From: Rhynchopus sp. YZ270_cl-10
Taxonomy: Eukaryota > Euglenozoa > Diplonemea > Diplonemida > Diplonemidae
Reading direction: 5' to 3'
NCBI GenBank assembly: GCA_964035575.1
Contig: OZ037904.1
Location: forward strand, 744,001 to 808,000
Length of the DNA stretch: 64,000 nucleotides
Part shown: positions 48,501 to 61,950 of the stretch, in pieces
Position numbering within the stretch: position 1 is the stretch's first letter
Layout: the number at the start of each line of letters is the position of its first letter
Position numbers and translations under genes: made by a program
Notes under the pieces: model-generated
Told to the model about the DNA's origin: nothing
Database searches by the model: none
Seen by the model: the letters and a program-made list of their open reading frames with translations, nothing else

Positions 48501-51500
48501 TAGAACGGACACGTTAGAACGGATGCGTTAGAACGCACGCGTTAGAACGGACGCGTTAGAACGGACACGTTAGAACGGACGCGTTAGAACGGACACGTTA
48601 GAACGGATGCGTTAGAACGCACGCGTTAGAACGGACGCGTTAGAACGCACGCGTTAGAACGGACGCGTTAGAACGGACGCGTTAGAACGGACACGTTAGA
48701 ACGGATGCGTTAGAACGGACACGTTAGAACGGATGCGTTAGAACGCACGCGTTAGAACGGACGCGTTAGAACGCACGCGTCAGAACGGACGCGTTAGAAC
48801 GGACGCGTTAGAACGAACGCGTTAGAACGCACGCGTTAGAACGGACGCGTTAGAACGGACTCGTTAGAACGGACACGTTAGAACGGATGCGTTAGAACGC
48901 ACGCGTTAGAACGGACGCGTTAGAACGGACGCGTTAGAACGAACGCGTTAGAACGCACGCGTTAGAACGCACGCGTTAGAACGGACGCGTTAGAACGGAC
49001 ACGTTAGAACGGATGCGTTAGAACGCACGCGTTAGAACGGACGCGTTAGAACGAACGCGTTAGAACGGACGCGTAAGAACGAACGCGTTAGAACGGACAC
49101 GTTAGAACGGACGCGTTAGAACGAACGCGTTAGAACGGACGCGTAAGAACGAACGCGTTAGAACGGACACGTTAGAACGGACGCGTTAGAACGGACACGT
49201 TAGAACGGACGCGTTAGAACGGACGCGTTAGAACGCACGCGTTAGAACGGACGCGTTAGAACGGACACGTTAGAACGAACGCGTTAGAACGGACACGTTA
49301 GAACGGACGCGTTAGAACGAACGCGTTAGAACGGACGCGTTAGAACGAACGCGTTAGAACGGACACGTTAGAACGGATGCGTTAGAACGCAAGCGTTAGA
49401 ACGGATGCGTTAGAACGGACGCGTTAGAACGAACGCGTTAGAACGCACGCGTTAGAACGCACGCGTTAGAACGGACGCGTTAGAACGGACACGTTAGAAC
49501 GGATGCGTTAGAACGCACGCGTTAGAACGGACGCGTTAGAACGAACGCGTTAGAACGGACGCGTAAGAACGGACGCGTTAGAACGGATGCGTTAGAACGC
49601 ACGCGTTAGAACGGACGCGTTAGAACGGACACGTTAGAACGGATGCGTTAGAACGCACGCGTTAGAACGGACGCGTTAGAACGGACACGTTAGAACGGAC
49701 GCGTTAGAACGGACGCGTTAGAACGCACGCGTTAGAACGGACGCGTTAGAACGCACGCGTTAGAACGGACGCGTTAGAACGGACGCGTTAGAACGGACAC
49801 GTTAGAACGGACGCGTTAGAACGCACGCGTTAGAACGGACGCGTTAGAACGGACGCGTTAGAACGCACGCGTTAGAACGGACGCGTTAGAACGGACGCGT
49901 TAGAACGGACACGTTAGAACGGATGCGTTAGAACGCACGCGTTAGAACGGACGCGTTAGAACGCACGCGTTAGAACGGACGCGTTAGAACGGACGCGTTA
50001 GAACGAACGCGTTAGAACGCACGCGTTAGAACGCACGCGTTAGAACGGACGCGTTAGAACGAACGCGTTAGAACGGACGCGTAAGAACGAACGCGTTAGA
50101 ACGGACACGTTAGAACGGATGCGTTAGAACGCACGCGTTAGAACGGACGCGTTAGAACGAACGCGTTAGAACGGACGCGTAAGAACGAACGCGTTAGAAC
50201 GGACACGTTAGAACGGATGCGTTAGAACGCACGCGTTAGAACGGACGCGTTAGAACGCACGCGTTAGAACGGACGCGTTAGAACGGACGCGTTAGAACGG
50301 ACACGTTAGAACGGATGCGTTAGAACGGACACGTTAGAACGGATGCGTTAGAACGCACGCGTTAGAACGGACGCGTTAGAACGCACGCGTCAGAACGGAC
50401 GCGTTAGAACGGACGCGTTAGAACGAACGCGTTAGAACGCACGCGTTAGAACGGACGCGTTAGAACGGACGCGTTAGAACGGACACGTTAGAACGGATGC
50501 GTTAGAACGCACGCGTTAGAACGGACGCGTTAGAACGGACGCGTTAGAACGAACGCGTTAGAACGCACGCGTTAGAACGCACGCGTTAGAACGAACGCGT
50601 TAGAACGGACGCGTAAGAACGAACGCGTTAGAACGGACACGTTAGAACGGATGCGTTAGAACGCACGCGTTAGAACGGACGCGTTAGAACGAACGCGTTA
50701 GAACGGACGCGTAAGAACGAACGCGTTAGAACGGACACGTTAGAACGGATGCGTTAGAACGCACGCGTTAGAACGGACGCGTTAGAACGAACGCGTTAGA
50801 ACGGACACGTTAGAACGGATGCGTTAGAACGCACGCGTTAGAACGGATGCGTTAGAACGCTCGCGTTAGAACGTACGCGCTAGAACGCACGCGTTAGAAC
50901 GCACGCGTTAGAACGCACGCGTAAGAACGCACGCGTTAGAACGGACGCGTTAGAACGAACGCGTTAGAACGCACGCGTTAGAACGCACGCGTTAGAACGC
51001 ACGCGTTAGAACGCACGCGTTAGAACGGACGCGTGAGAACGGACGCGTTAGAACGAACGCGTTAGAACGAACGCGTTAGAACGGACGCGTTAGAACGGAC
51101 GAGTTAGAACGGACGCGTTAGAACGGACGCGTTAGAACGAACGCGTTAGAACGAACGCGTTAGAACGCACGCGTTAGAACGCACGCGTTAGAACGCACGC
51201 GTTAGAACGGACGCGTTAGAACGGACGCGTTAGAACGAACGCGTTAGAACGAACGCGTTAGAACGGACGCGTTAGAACGGACGCGTTAGAACGGACGCGT
51301 TAGAACGGATGCGTTAGAACGCACGCGTTAGAACGCACGCGTTAGAACGCACGCGTTAGAACGCACGCGTTAGAACGGACGCGTTAGAACGCACGCGTTA
51401 GAACGGACGCGTTAGAACGGACGCGTTAGAACGGACGCGTTAGAACGGACGCGTTAGAACGCACGCGTTAGAACGGACGCGTTAGAACGCACGCGTTAGA

Positions 51501-52240
51501 ACGAACGCGTTAGAACGGACGCGTTAGAACGCACGCGTTAGAACGCACGCGTAAGAACGCACGTGTTAGAACGGATGCGTTAGGACGGACGCGTTAGAAC
51601 GGACGAGTTAGAACGGACGCGTTAGAACGGACGCGTTAGAACGCACGCGATAGAACGAACGCGTTAGAACGCACGCGTTAGAACGCACGCGTTAGAACGG
51701 ACGCGTTAGAACGGACGCGTTAGAACGGACGCGTACGAACGGATGCGTTAGAACGGACGCGTTAGAACGGACGCGTTAGAACGGACGCGTTAGAACGGAC
51801 GCGTTAGAACGCACGCGTTAGAACGGACGCGTTAGAACGGACACGTTAGAACGGATGCGTTAGAACGGACACGTTAGAACGGATGCGTTAGAACGCACGC
51901 GTTAGAACGGACGCGTTAGAACGCACGCGTCAGAACGGACGCGTTAGAACGGACGCGTTAGAACGAACGCGTTAGAACGCACGCGTTAGAACGGACGCGT
52001 TAGAACGGACGCGTTAGAACGGACACGTTAGAACGGATGCGTTAGAACGCACGCGTTAGAACGGACGCGTTAGAACGGACGCGTTAGAACGAACGCGTTA
52101 GAACGCACGCGTTAGAACGCACGCGTTAGAACGGACGCGTTAGAACGGACACGTTAGAACGGATGCGTTAGAACGCACGCGTTAGAACGGACGCGTTAGA
52201 ACGAACGCGTTAGAACGGACGCGTAAGAACGGACGCGTTA
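45600..52240. repeat. Satellite duplication shifted by 3,766 bp
   Basis: Rare variant units recur with an exact offset of 3,766 bp (269 units). The GCTCGC variant at 47093 recurs at 50859, GTAAGA at 47785 recurs at 51551, and the GTAAGAACGG variants at 45795 and 48455 recur at 49561 and 52221. The duplicated span is roughly 45.6-48.5 kb onto 49.4-52.2 kb. Confidence 0.85.
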
Positions 52241-55200
52241 GAACGGACACGTTAGAACGGATGCGTTAGAACGCACGCGTTAGAACGGACGCGTTAGAAC
52301 GGACACGTTAGAACGGACGCGTTAGAACGGACACGTTAGAACGGATGCGTTAGAACGCACGCGTTAGAACGGACGCGTTAGAACGCACGCGTTAGAACGG
52401 ACGCGTTAGAACGGACGCGTAAGAACGAACGCGTTAGAACGGACACGTTAGAACGGATGCGTAAGAACGCACGCGTTAGAACGGACGCGTTAGAACGAAC
52501 GCGTTAGAACGGACGCGTAAGAACGAACGCGTTAGAACGGACACGTTAGAACGGACGCGTTAGAACGCACGCGTTAGAACGCACTCGTTAGAACGCACGC
52601 GTTAGAACGGACGCGTTAGAACGCACGCGTTAGAACGGACGCGTTAGAACGCACGCGTTAGAACGAACGCGTTAGAACGGACGCGTTAGAACGCACGCGT
52701 TAGAACGGACGCGTTAGAACGGACACGTTAGAACGGATGCGTTAGAACGCACGCGTTAGAACGGACGCGTTAGAACGAACGCGTTAGAACGGACACGTTA
52801 GAACGGATGCGTTAGAACGCACGCGTTAGAACGGATGCGTTAGAACGCTCGCGTTAGAACGTACGCGCTAGAACGCACGCGTTAGAACGCACGCGTTAGA
52901 ACGGACGCGTTAGAACGAACGCGTTAGAACGCACGCGTTAGAACGCACGCGTTAGAACGCACGCGTTAGAACGCACGCGTTAGAACGGACGCGTTAGAAC
53001 GAACGCGTTAGAACGGACGCGTTAGAACGGACACGTTAGAACGGATGCGTTAGAACGCACGCGTTAGAACGGATGCGTTAGAACGCTCGCGTTAGAACGT
53101 ACGCGCTAGAACGCACGCGTTAGAACGCACGCGTTAGAACGGACGCGTTAGAACGAACGCGTTAGAACGCACGCGTTAGAACGCACGCGTTAGAACGCAC
53201 GCGTTAGAACGCACGCGTTAGAACGGACGCGTTAGAACGGACGCGTTAGAACGGACGCGTTAGAACGAACGCGTTAGAACGCACGCGTTAGAACGCACGC
53301 GTTAGAACGGACGCGTTAGAACGAACGCGTTAGAACGGACGCGTTAGAACGCACGCGTTAGAACGGACGCGTTAGAACGCACGCGTTAGAACGGACGCGT
53401 TAGAACGGACGCGTTAGAACGAACGCGTTAGAACGGACGCGTAAGAACGAACGCGTTAGAACGGACACGTTAGAACGGATGCGTTAGAACGCACGCGTTA
53501 GAACGGACGCGTTAGAACGAACGCGTTAGAACGGACGCGTAAGAACGAACGCGTTAGAACGGACACGTTAGAACGGATGCGTTAGAACGCACGCGTTAGA
53601 ACGGACGCGTTAGAACGCACGCGTTAGAACGGACGCGATAGAACGAACGCGTTAGAACGGACACGTTAGAACGGACGCGATAGAACGAACGCGTTAGAAC
53701 GCACGCGTTAGAACGAACGCGTTAGAACGCACGCGTTAGAACGCACGCGTTAGAACGGACGCGTTAGAACGAACGCGTTAGAACGGACGCGTAAGAACGA
53801 ACGCGTTAGAACGGACACGTTAGAACGGATGCGTTAGAACGCACGCGTTAGAACGGACGCGTTAGAACGAACGCGTTAGAACGGACGCGTAAGAACGAAC
53901 GCGTTAGAACGGACACGTTAGAACGGATGCGTTAGAACGCACGCGTTAGAACGGACGCGTTAGAACGCACGCGTTAGAACGGACGCGATAGAACGAACGC
54001 GTTAGAACGGACACGTTAGAACGGACGCGATAGAACGAACGCGTTAGAACGCACGCGTTAGAACGAACGCGTTAGAACGCACGCGTTAGAACGCACGCGT
54101 TAGAACGGACGCGTTAGAACGAACGCGTTAGAACGGACGCGTAAGAACGAACGCGTTAGAACGGACACGTTAGAACGGATGCGTTAGAACGCACGCGTTA
54201 GAACGGACGCGTTAGAACGAACGCGTTAGAACGGACGCGTAAGAACGAACGCGTTAGAACGGACACGTTAGAACGGATGCGTTAGAACGCACGCGTTAGA
54301 ACGGACGCGTTAGAACGCACGCGTTAGAACGGACGCGTTAGAACGGACACGTTAGAACGGATGCGTTAGAACGCACGCGTCAGAACGGACGCGTTAGAAC
54401 GGACGCGTTAGAACGAACGCGTTAGAACGCACGCGTTAGAACGGACGCGTTAGAACGGACGCGTTAGAACGCACGCGTTAGAACGGACGCGTTAGAACGG
54501 ACGCGTTAGAACGAACGCGTTAGAACGCACGCGTTACAACGCACGCGTTAGAACGAACGCGTTAGAACGGACGCGTTAGAACGGACACGTTAGAACGGAT
54601 GCGTAAGAACGCACGCGTTAGAACGGACGCGTTAGAACGAACGCGTTAGAACGGACGCGTAAGAACGAACGCGTTAGAACGGACACGTTAGAACGCACGC
54701 GTAAGAACGGACGCGTTAGAACGGACACGTTAGAACGGATGCGTTAGAACGCACGCGTTAGAACGGACGCGTTAGAACGAACGCGTTAGAACGGACACGT
54801 TAGAACGGATGCGTTAGAACGCACGCGTTAGAACGGATGCGTTAGAACGCTCGCGTTAGAACGTACGCGCTAGAACGCACGCGTTAGAACGCACGCGTTA
54901 GAACGCACGCGTAAGAACGCACGCGTTAGAACGGACGCGTTAGAACGAACGCGTTAGAACGCACGCGTTAGAACGCACGCGTTAGAACGCACGCGTTAGA
55001 ACGCACGCGTTAGAACGGACGCGTTAGAACGGACGCGTTAGAACGAACGCGTTAGAACGAACGCGTTAGAACGGACGCGTTAGAACGGACGAGTTAGAAC
55101 GGACGCGTTAGAACGGACGCGTTAGAACGGACGAGTTAGAACGCACGCGTTAGAACGCACGCGTTAGAACGGACGCGTTAGAACGGACGCGTTAGAACGG

Positions 55201-58200
55201 ACGAGTTAGAACGGACGCGTTAGAACGGACGCGTTAGAACGAACGCGTTAGAACGAACGCGTTAGAACGCACGCGTTAGAACGCACGCGTTAGAACGCAC
55301 GCGTTAGAACGGACGCGTTAGAACGGACGCGTTAGAACGAACGCGTTAGAACGAACGCGTTAGAACGGACGCGTTAGAACGGACGCGTTAGAACGGATGC
55401 GTTAGAACGCACGCGTTAGAACGAACGCGTTAGAACGCACGCGTTAGAACGCACGCGTTAGAACGCACTCGTTAGAACGCACGCGTTAGAACGGACGCGT
55501 TAGAACGCACGCGTTAGAACGGACGCGTTAGAACGGACGCGTTAGAACGCACGCGTTAGAACGGACGCGTTAGAACGCACGCGTTAGAACGCACGCGTAA
55601 GAACGCACGTGTTAGAACGGATGCGTTAGGACGGACGCGTTAGAACGGACGAGTTAGAACGGACGCGTTAGAACGGACGCGTTAGAACGCACGCGATAGA
55701 ACGAACGCGTTAGAACGCACGCGTTAGAACGCACGCGTTAGAACGGACGCGTTAGAACGGACGCGTTAGAACGGACGCGTACGAACGGATGCGTTAGAAC
55801 GGACGCGTTAGAACGGACGCGTTAGAACGCACGCGTTAGAACGGACGCGATAGAACGAACGCGTTAGAACGGACACGTTAGAACGGACGCGATAGAACGA
55901 ACGCGTTAGAACGCACGCGTTAGAACGCACGCGTTAGAACGCACGCGTTAGAACGCACGCGTTAGAACGCACTCGTTAGAACGCACGCGTTAGAACGGAC
56001 GCGTTAGAACGCACGCGTTAGAACGGACGCGTTAGAACGGACGCGTTAGAACGCACGCGTTAGAACGGACGCGTTAGAACGCACGCGTTAGAACGAACGC
56101 GTTAGAACGGACGCGTTAGAACGCACGCGTTAGAACGCACGCGTAAGAACGCACGTGTTAGAACGCACGCGTTAGAACGGACGCGTTAGAACGGACGCGT
56201 ACGAACGGATGCGTTAGAACGCACGCGTTAGAACGCACGCGTTAGAACGCACGCGTTAGAACGGACGCGATAGAACGAACGCGTTAGAACGGACACGTTA
56301 GAACGGACGCGATAGAACGAACGCGTTAGAACGCACGCGTTAGAACGCACGCGTTAGAACGCACGCGTTAGAACGGACGCGTTAGAACGGACGCGTTAGA
56401 ACGAACGCGTTAGAACGAACGCGTTAGAACGGACGCGTTAGAACGGACGCGTTAGAACGGACGCGTTAGAACGGATGCGTTAGAACGCACGCGTTAGAAC
56501 GCACGCGTTAGAACGCACGCGTTAGAACGGACGCGTTAGAACGGACGCGTTAGAACGGACGAGTTAGAACGGACGCGTTAGAACGGACGCGTTAGAACGA
56601 ACGCGTTAGAACGAACGCGTTAGAACGCACGCGTTAGAACGCACGCGTTAGAACGCACGCGTTAGAACGGACGCGTTAGAACGGACGCGTTAGAACGAAC
56701 GCGTTAGAACGAACGCGTTAGAACGGACGCGTTAGAACGGACGCGTTAGAACGGATGCGTTAGAACGCACGCGTTAGAACGAACGCGTTAGAACGCACGC
56801 GTTAGAACGCACGCGTTAGAACGCACTCGTTAGAACGCACGCGTTAGAACGGACGCGTTAGAACGCACGCGTTAGAACGGACGCGTTAGAACGGACGCGT
56901 TAGAACGCACGCGTTAGAACGGACGCGTTAGAACGCACGCGTTAGAACGCACGCGTAAGAACGCACGTGTTAGAACGGATGCGTTAGGACGGACGCGTTA
57001 GAACGGACGAGTTAGAACGGACGCGTTAGAACGGACGCGTTAGAACGCACGCGATAGAACGAACGCGTTAGAACGCACGCGTTAGAACGCACGCGTTAGA
57101 ACGGACGCGTTAGAACGGACGCGTTAGAACGGACGCGTACGAACGGATGCGTTAGAACGGACGCGTTAGAACGGACGCGTTAGAACGGACGCGTTAGAAC
57201 GGACGCGTTAGAACGCACGCGTTAGAACGGACGCGTTAGAACGGACACGTTAGAACGGATGCGTTAGAACGGACACGTTAGAACGGATGCGTTAGAACGC
57301 ACGCGTTAGAACGGACGCGTTAGAACGCACGCGTCAGAACGGACGCGTTAGAACGGACGCGTTAGAACGAACGCGTTAGAACGCACGCGTTAGAACGGAC
57401 GCGTTAGAACGGACGCGTTAGAACGGACACGTTAGAACGGATGCGTTAGAACGCACGCGTTAGAACGGACGCGTTAGAACGGACGCGTTAGAACGAACGC
57501 GTTAGAACGCACGCGTTAGAACGCACGCGTTAGAACGGACGCGTTAGAACGGACACGTTAGAACGGATGCGTTAGAACGCACGCGTTAGAACGGACGCGT
57601 TAGAACGAACGCGTTAGAACGGACGCGTAAGAACGGACGCGTTAGAACGGACACGTTAGAACGGATGCGTTAGAACGCACGCGTTAGAACGGACGCGTTA
57701 GAACGGACACGTTAGAACGGACGCGTTAGAACGGACACGTTAGAACGGATGCGTTAGAACGCACGCGTTAGAACGGACGCGTTAGAACGCACGCGTTAGA
57801 ACGGACGCGTTAGAACGGACGCGTAAGAACGAACGCGTTAGAACGGACACGTTAGAACGGATGCGTAAGAACGCACGCGTTAGAACGGACGCGTTAGAAC
57901 GAACGCGTTAGAACGGACGCGTAAGAACGAACGCGTTAGAACGGACACGTTAGAACGGACGCGTTAGAACGCACGCGTTAGAACGCACTCGTTAGAACGC
58001 ACGCGTTAGAACGGACGCGTTAGAACGCACGCGTTAGAACGGACGCGTTAGAACGCACGCGTTAGAACGAACGCGTTAGAACGGACGCGTTAGAACGCAC
58101 GCGTTAGAACGGACGCGTTAGAACGGACACGTTAGAACGGATGCGTTAGAACGCACGCGTTAGAACGGACGCGTTAGAACGAACGCGTTAGAACGGACAC

Positions 58201-61200
58201 GTTAGAACGGATGCGTTAGAACGCACGCGTTAGAACGGATGCGTTAGAACGCTCGCGTTAGAACGTACGCGCTAGAACGCACGCGTTAGAACGCACGCGT
58301 TAGAACGGACGCGTTAGAACGAACGCGTTAGAACGCACGCGTTAGAACGCACGCGTTAGAACGCACGCGTTAGAACGCACGCGTTAGAACGGACGCGTTA
58401 GAACGAACGCGTTAGAACGGACGCGTTAGAACGGACACGTTAGAACGGATGCGTTAGAACGCACGCGTTAGAACGGATGCGTTAGAACGCTCGCGTTAGA
58501 ACGTACGCGCTAGAACGCACGCGTTAGAACGCACGCGTTAGAACGGACGCGTTAGAACGAACGCGTTAGAACGCACGCGTTAGAACGCACGCGTTAGAAC
58601 GCACGCGTTAGAACGCACGCGTTAGAACGGACGCGTTAGAACGGACGCGTTAGAACGGACGCGTTAGAACGAACGCGTTAGAACGCACGCGTTAGAACGC
58701 ACGCGTTAGAACGGACGCGTTAGAACGAACGCGTTAGAACGGACGCGTTAGAACGCACGCGTTAGAACGGACGCGTTAGAACGCACGCGTTAGAACGGAC
58801 GCGTTAGAACGGACGCGTTAGAACGAACGCGTTAGAACGGACGCGTAAGAACGAACGCGTTAGAACGGACACGTTAGAACGGATGCGTTAGAACGCACGC
58901 GTTAGAACGGACGCGTTAGAACGAACGCGTTAGAACGGACGCGTAAGAACGAACGCGTTAGAACGGACACGTTAGAACGGATGCGTTAGAACGCACGCGT
59001 TAGAACGGACGCGTTAGAACGCACGCGTTAGAACGGACGCGATAGAACGAACGCGTTAGAACGGACACGTTAGAACGGACGCGATAGAACGAACGCGTTA
59101 GAACGCACGCGTTAGAACGAACGCGTTAGAACGCACGCGTTAGAACGCACGCGTTAGAACGGACGCGTTAGAACGAACGCGTTAGAACGGACGCGTAAGA
59201 ACGAACGCGTTAGAACGGACACGTTAGAACGGATGCGTTAGAACGCACGCGTTAGAACGGACGCGTTAGAACGAACGCGTTAGAACGGACGCGTAAGAAC
59301 GAACGCGTTAGAACGGACACGTTAGAACGGATGCGTTAGAACGCACGCGTTAGAACGGACGCGTTAGAACGCACGCGTTAGAACGGACGCGATAGAACGA
59401 ACGCGTTAGAACGGACACGTTAGAACGGACGCGATAGAACGAACGCGTTAGAACGCACGCGTTAGAACGAACGCGTTAGAACGCACGCGTTAGAACGCAC
59501 GCGTTAGAACGGACGCGTTAGAACGAACGCGTTAGAACGGACGCGTAAGAACGAACGCGTTAGAACGGACACGTTAGAACGGATGCGTTAGAACGCACGC
59601 GTTAGAACGGACGCGTTAGAACGAACGCGTTAGAACGGACGCGTAAGAACGAACGCGTTAGAACGGACACGTTAGAACGGATGCGTTAGAACGCACGCGT
59701 TAGAACGGACGCGTTAGAACGCACGCGTTAGAACGGACGCGTTAGAACGGACACGTTAGAACGGATGCGTTAGAACGCACGCGTCAGAACGGACGCGTTA
59801 GAACGGACGCGTTAGAACGAACGCGTTAGAACGCACGCGTTAGAACGGACGCGTTAGAACGGACGCGTTAGAACGCACGCGTTAGAACGGACGCGTTAGA
59901 ACGGACGCGTTAGAACGAACGCGTTAGAACGCACGCGTTACAACGCACGCGTTAGAACGAACGCGTTAGAACGGACGCGTTAGAACGGACACGTTAGAAC
60001 GGATGCGTAAGAACGCACGCGTTAGAACGGACGCGTTAGAACGAACGCGTTAGAACGGACGCGTAAGAACGAACGCGTTAGAACGGACACGTTAGAACGC
60101 ACGCGTAAGAACGGACGCGTTAGAACGGACACGTTAGAACGGATGCGTTAGAACGCACGCGTTAGAACGGACGCGTTAGAACGAACGCGTTAGAACGGAC
60201 ACGTTAGAACGGATGCGTTAGAACGCACGCGTTAGAACGGATGCGTTAGAACGCTCGCGTTAGAACGTACGCGCTAGAACGCACGCGTTAGAACGCACGC
60301 GTTAGAACGCACGCGTAAGAACGCACGCGTTAGAACGGACGCGTTAGAACGAACGCGTTAGAACGCACGCGTTAGAACGCACGCGTTAGAACGCACGCGT
60401 TAGAACGCACGCGTTAGAACGGACGCGTTAGAACGGACGCGTTAGAACGAACGCGTTAGAACGAACGCGTTAGAACGGACGCGTTAGAACGGACGAGTTA
60501 GAACGGACGCGTTAGAACGGACGCGTTAGAACGGACGAGTTAGAACGCACGCGTTAGAACGCACGCGTTAGAACGGACGCGTTAGAACGGACGCGTTAGA
60601 ACGGACGAGTTAGAACGGACGCGTTAGAACGGACGCGTTAGAACGAACGCGTTAGAACGAACGCGTTAGAACGCACGCGTTAGAACGCACGCGTTAGAAC
60701 GCACGCGTTAGAACGGACGCGTTAGAACGGACGCGTTAGAACGAACGCGTTAGAACGAACGCGTTAGAACGGACGCGTTAGAACGGACGCGTTAGAACGG
60801 ATGCGTTAGAACGCACGCGTTAGAACGAACGCGTTAGAACGCACGCGTTAGAACGCACGCGTTAGAACGCACTCGTTAGAACGCACGCGTTAGAACGGAC
60901 GCGTTAGAACGCACGCGTTAGAACGGACGCGTTAGAACGGACGCGTTAGAACGCACGCGTTAGAACGGACGCGTTAGAACGCACGCGTTAGAACGCACGC
61001 GTAAGAACGCACGTGTTAGAACGGATGCGTTAGGACGGACGCGTTAGAACGGACGAGTTAGAACGGACGCGTTAGAACGGACGCGTTAGAACGCACGCGA
61101 TAGAACGAACGCGTTAGAACGCACGCGTTAGAACGCACGCGTTAGAACGGACGCGTTAGAACGGACGCGTTAGAACGGACGCGTACGAACGGATGCGTTA

Positions 61201-61950
61201 GAACGGACGCGTTAGAACGGACGCGTTAGAACGCACGCGTTAGAACGGACGCGATAGAACGAACGCGTTAGAACGGACACGTTAGAACGGACGCGATAGA
61301 ACGAACGCGTTAGAACGCACGCGTTAGAACGCACGCGTTAGAACGCACGCGTTAGAACGCACGCGTTAGAACGCACTCGTTAGAACGCACGCGTTAGAAC
61401 GGACGCGTTAGAACGCACGCGTTAGAACGGACGCGTTAGAACGGACGCGTTAGAACGCACGCGTTAGAACGGACGCGTTAGAACGCACGCGTTAGAACGA
61501 ACGCGTTAGAACGGACGCGTTAGAACGCACGCGTTAGAACGCACGCGTAAGAACGCACGTGTTAGAACGCACGCGTTAGAACGGACGCGTTAGAACGGAC
61601 GCGTACGAACGGATGCGTTAGAACGCACGCGTTAGAACGCACGCGTTAGAACGCACGCGTTAGAACGGACGCGATAGAACGAACGCGTTAGAACGGACAC
61701 GTTAGAACGGACGCGATAGAACGAACGCGTTAGAACGCACGCGTTAGAACGCACGCGTTAGAACGCACGCGTTAGAACGGACGCGTTAGAACGGACGCGT
61801 TAGAACGAACGCGTTAGAACGAACGCGTTAGAACGGACGCGTTAGAACGGACGCGTTAGAACGGACGCGTTAGAACGGATGCGTTAGAACGCACGCGTTA
61901 GAACGCACGCGTTAGAACGCACGCGTTAGAACGGACGCGTTAGAACGGAC
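51540..61950. repeat. Satellite duplication shifted by 5,404 bp
   Basis: Rare variants at 51551, 52847, 53085 and 54849 recur at 56955, 58251, 58489 and 60253, each exactly 5,404 bp (386 units) later. The copies run from about 51.5-56.55 kb and 56.9-61.95 kb and are almost identical, so this is the youngest large event seen in the array. Confidence 0.85.
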
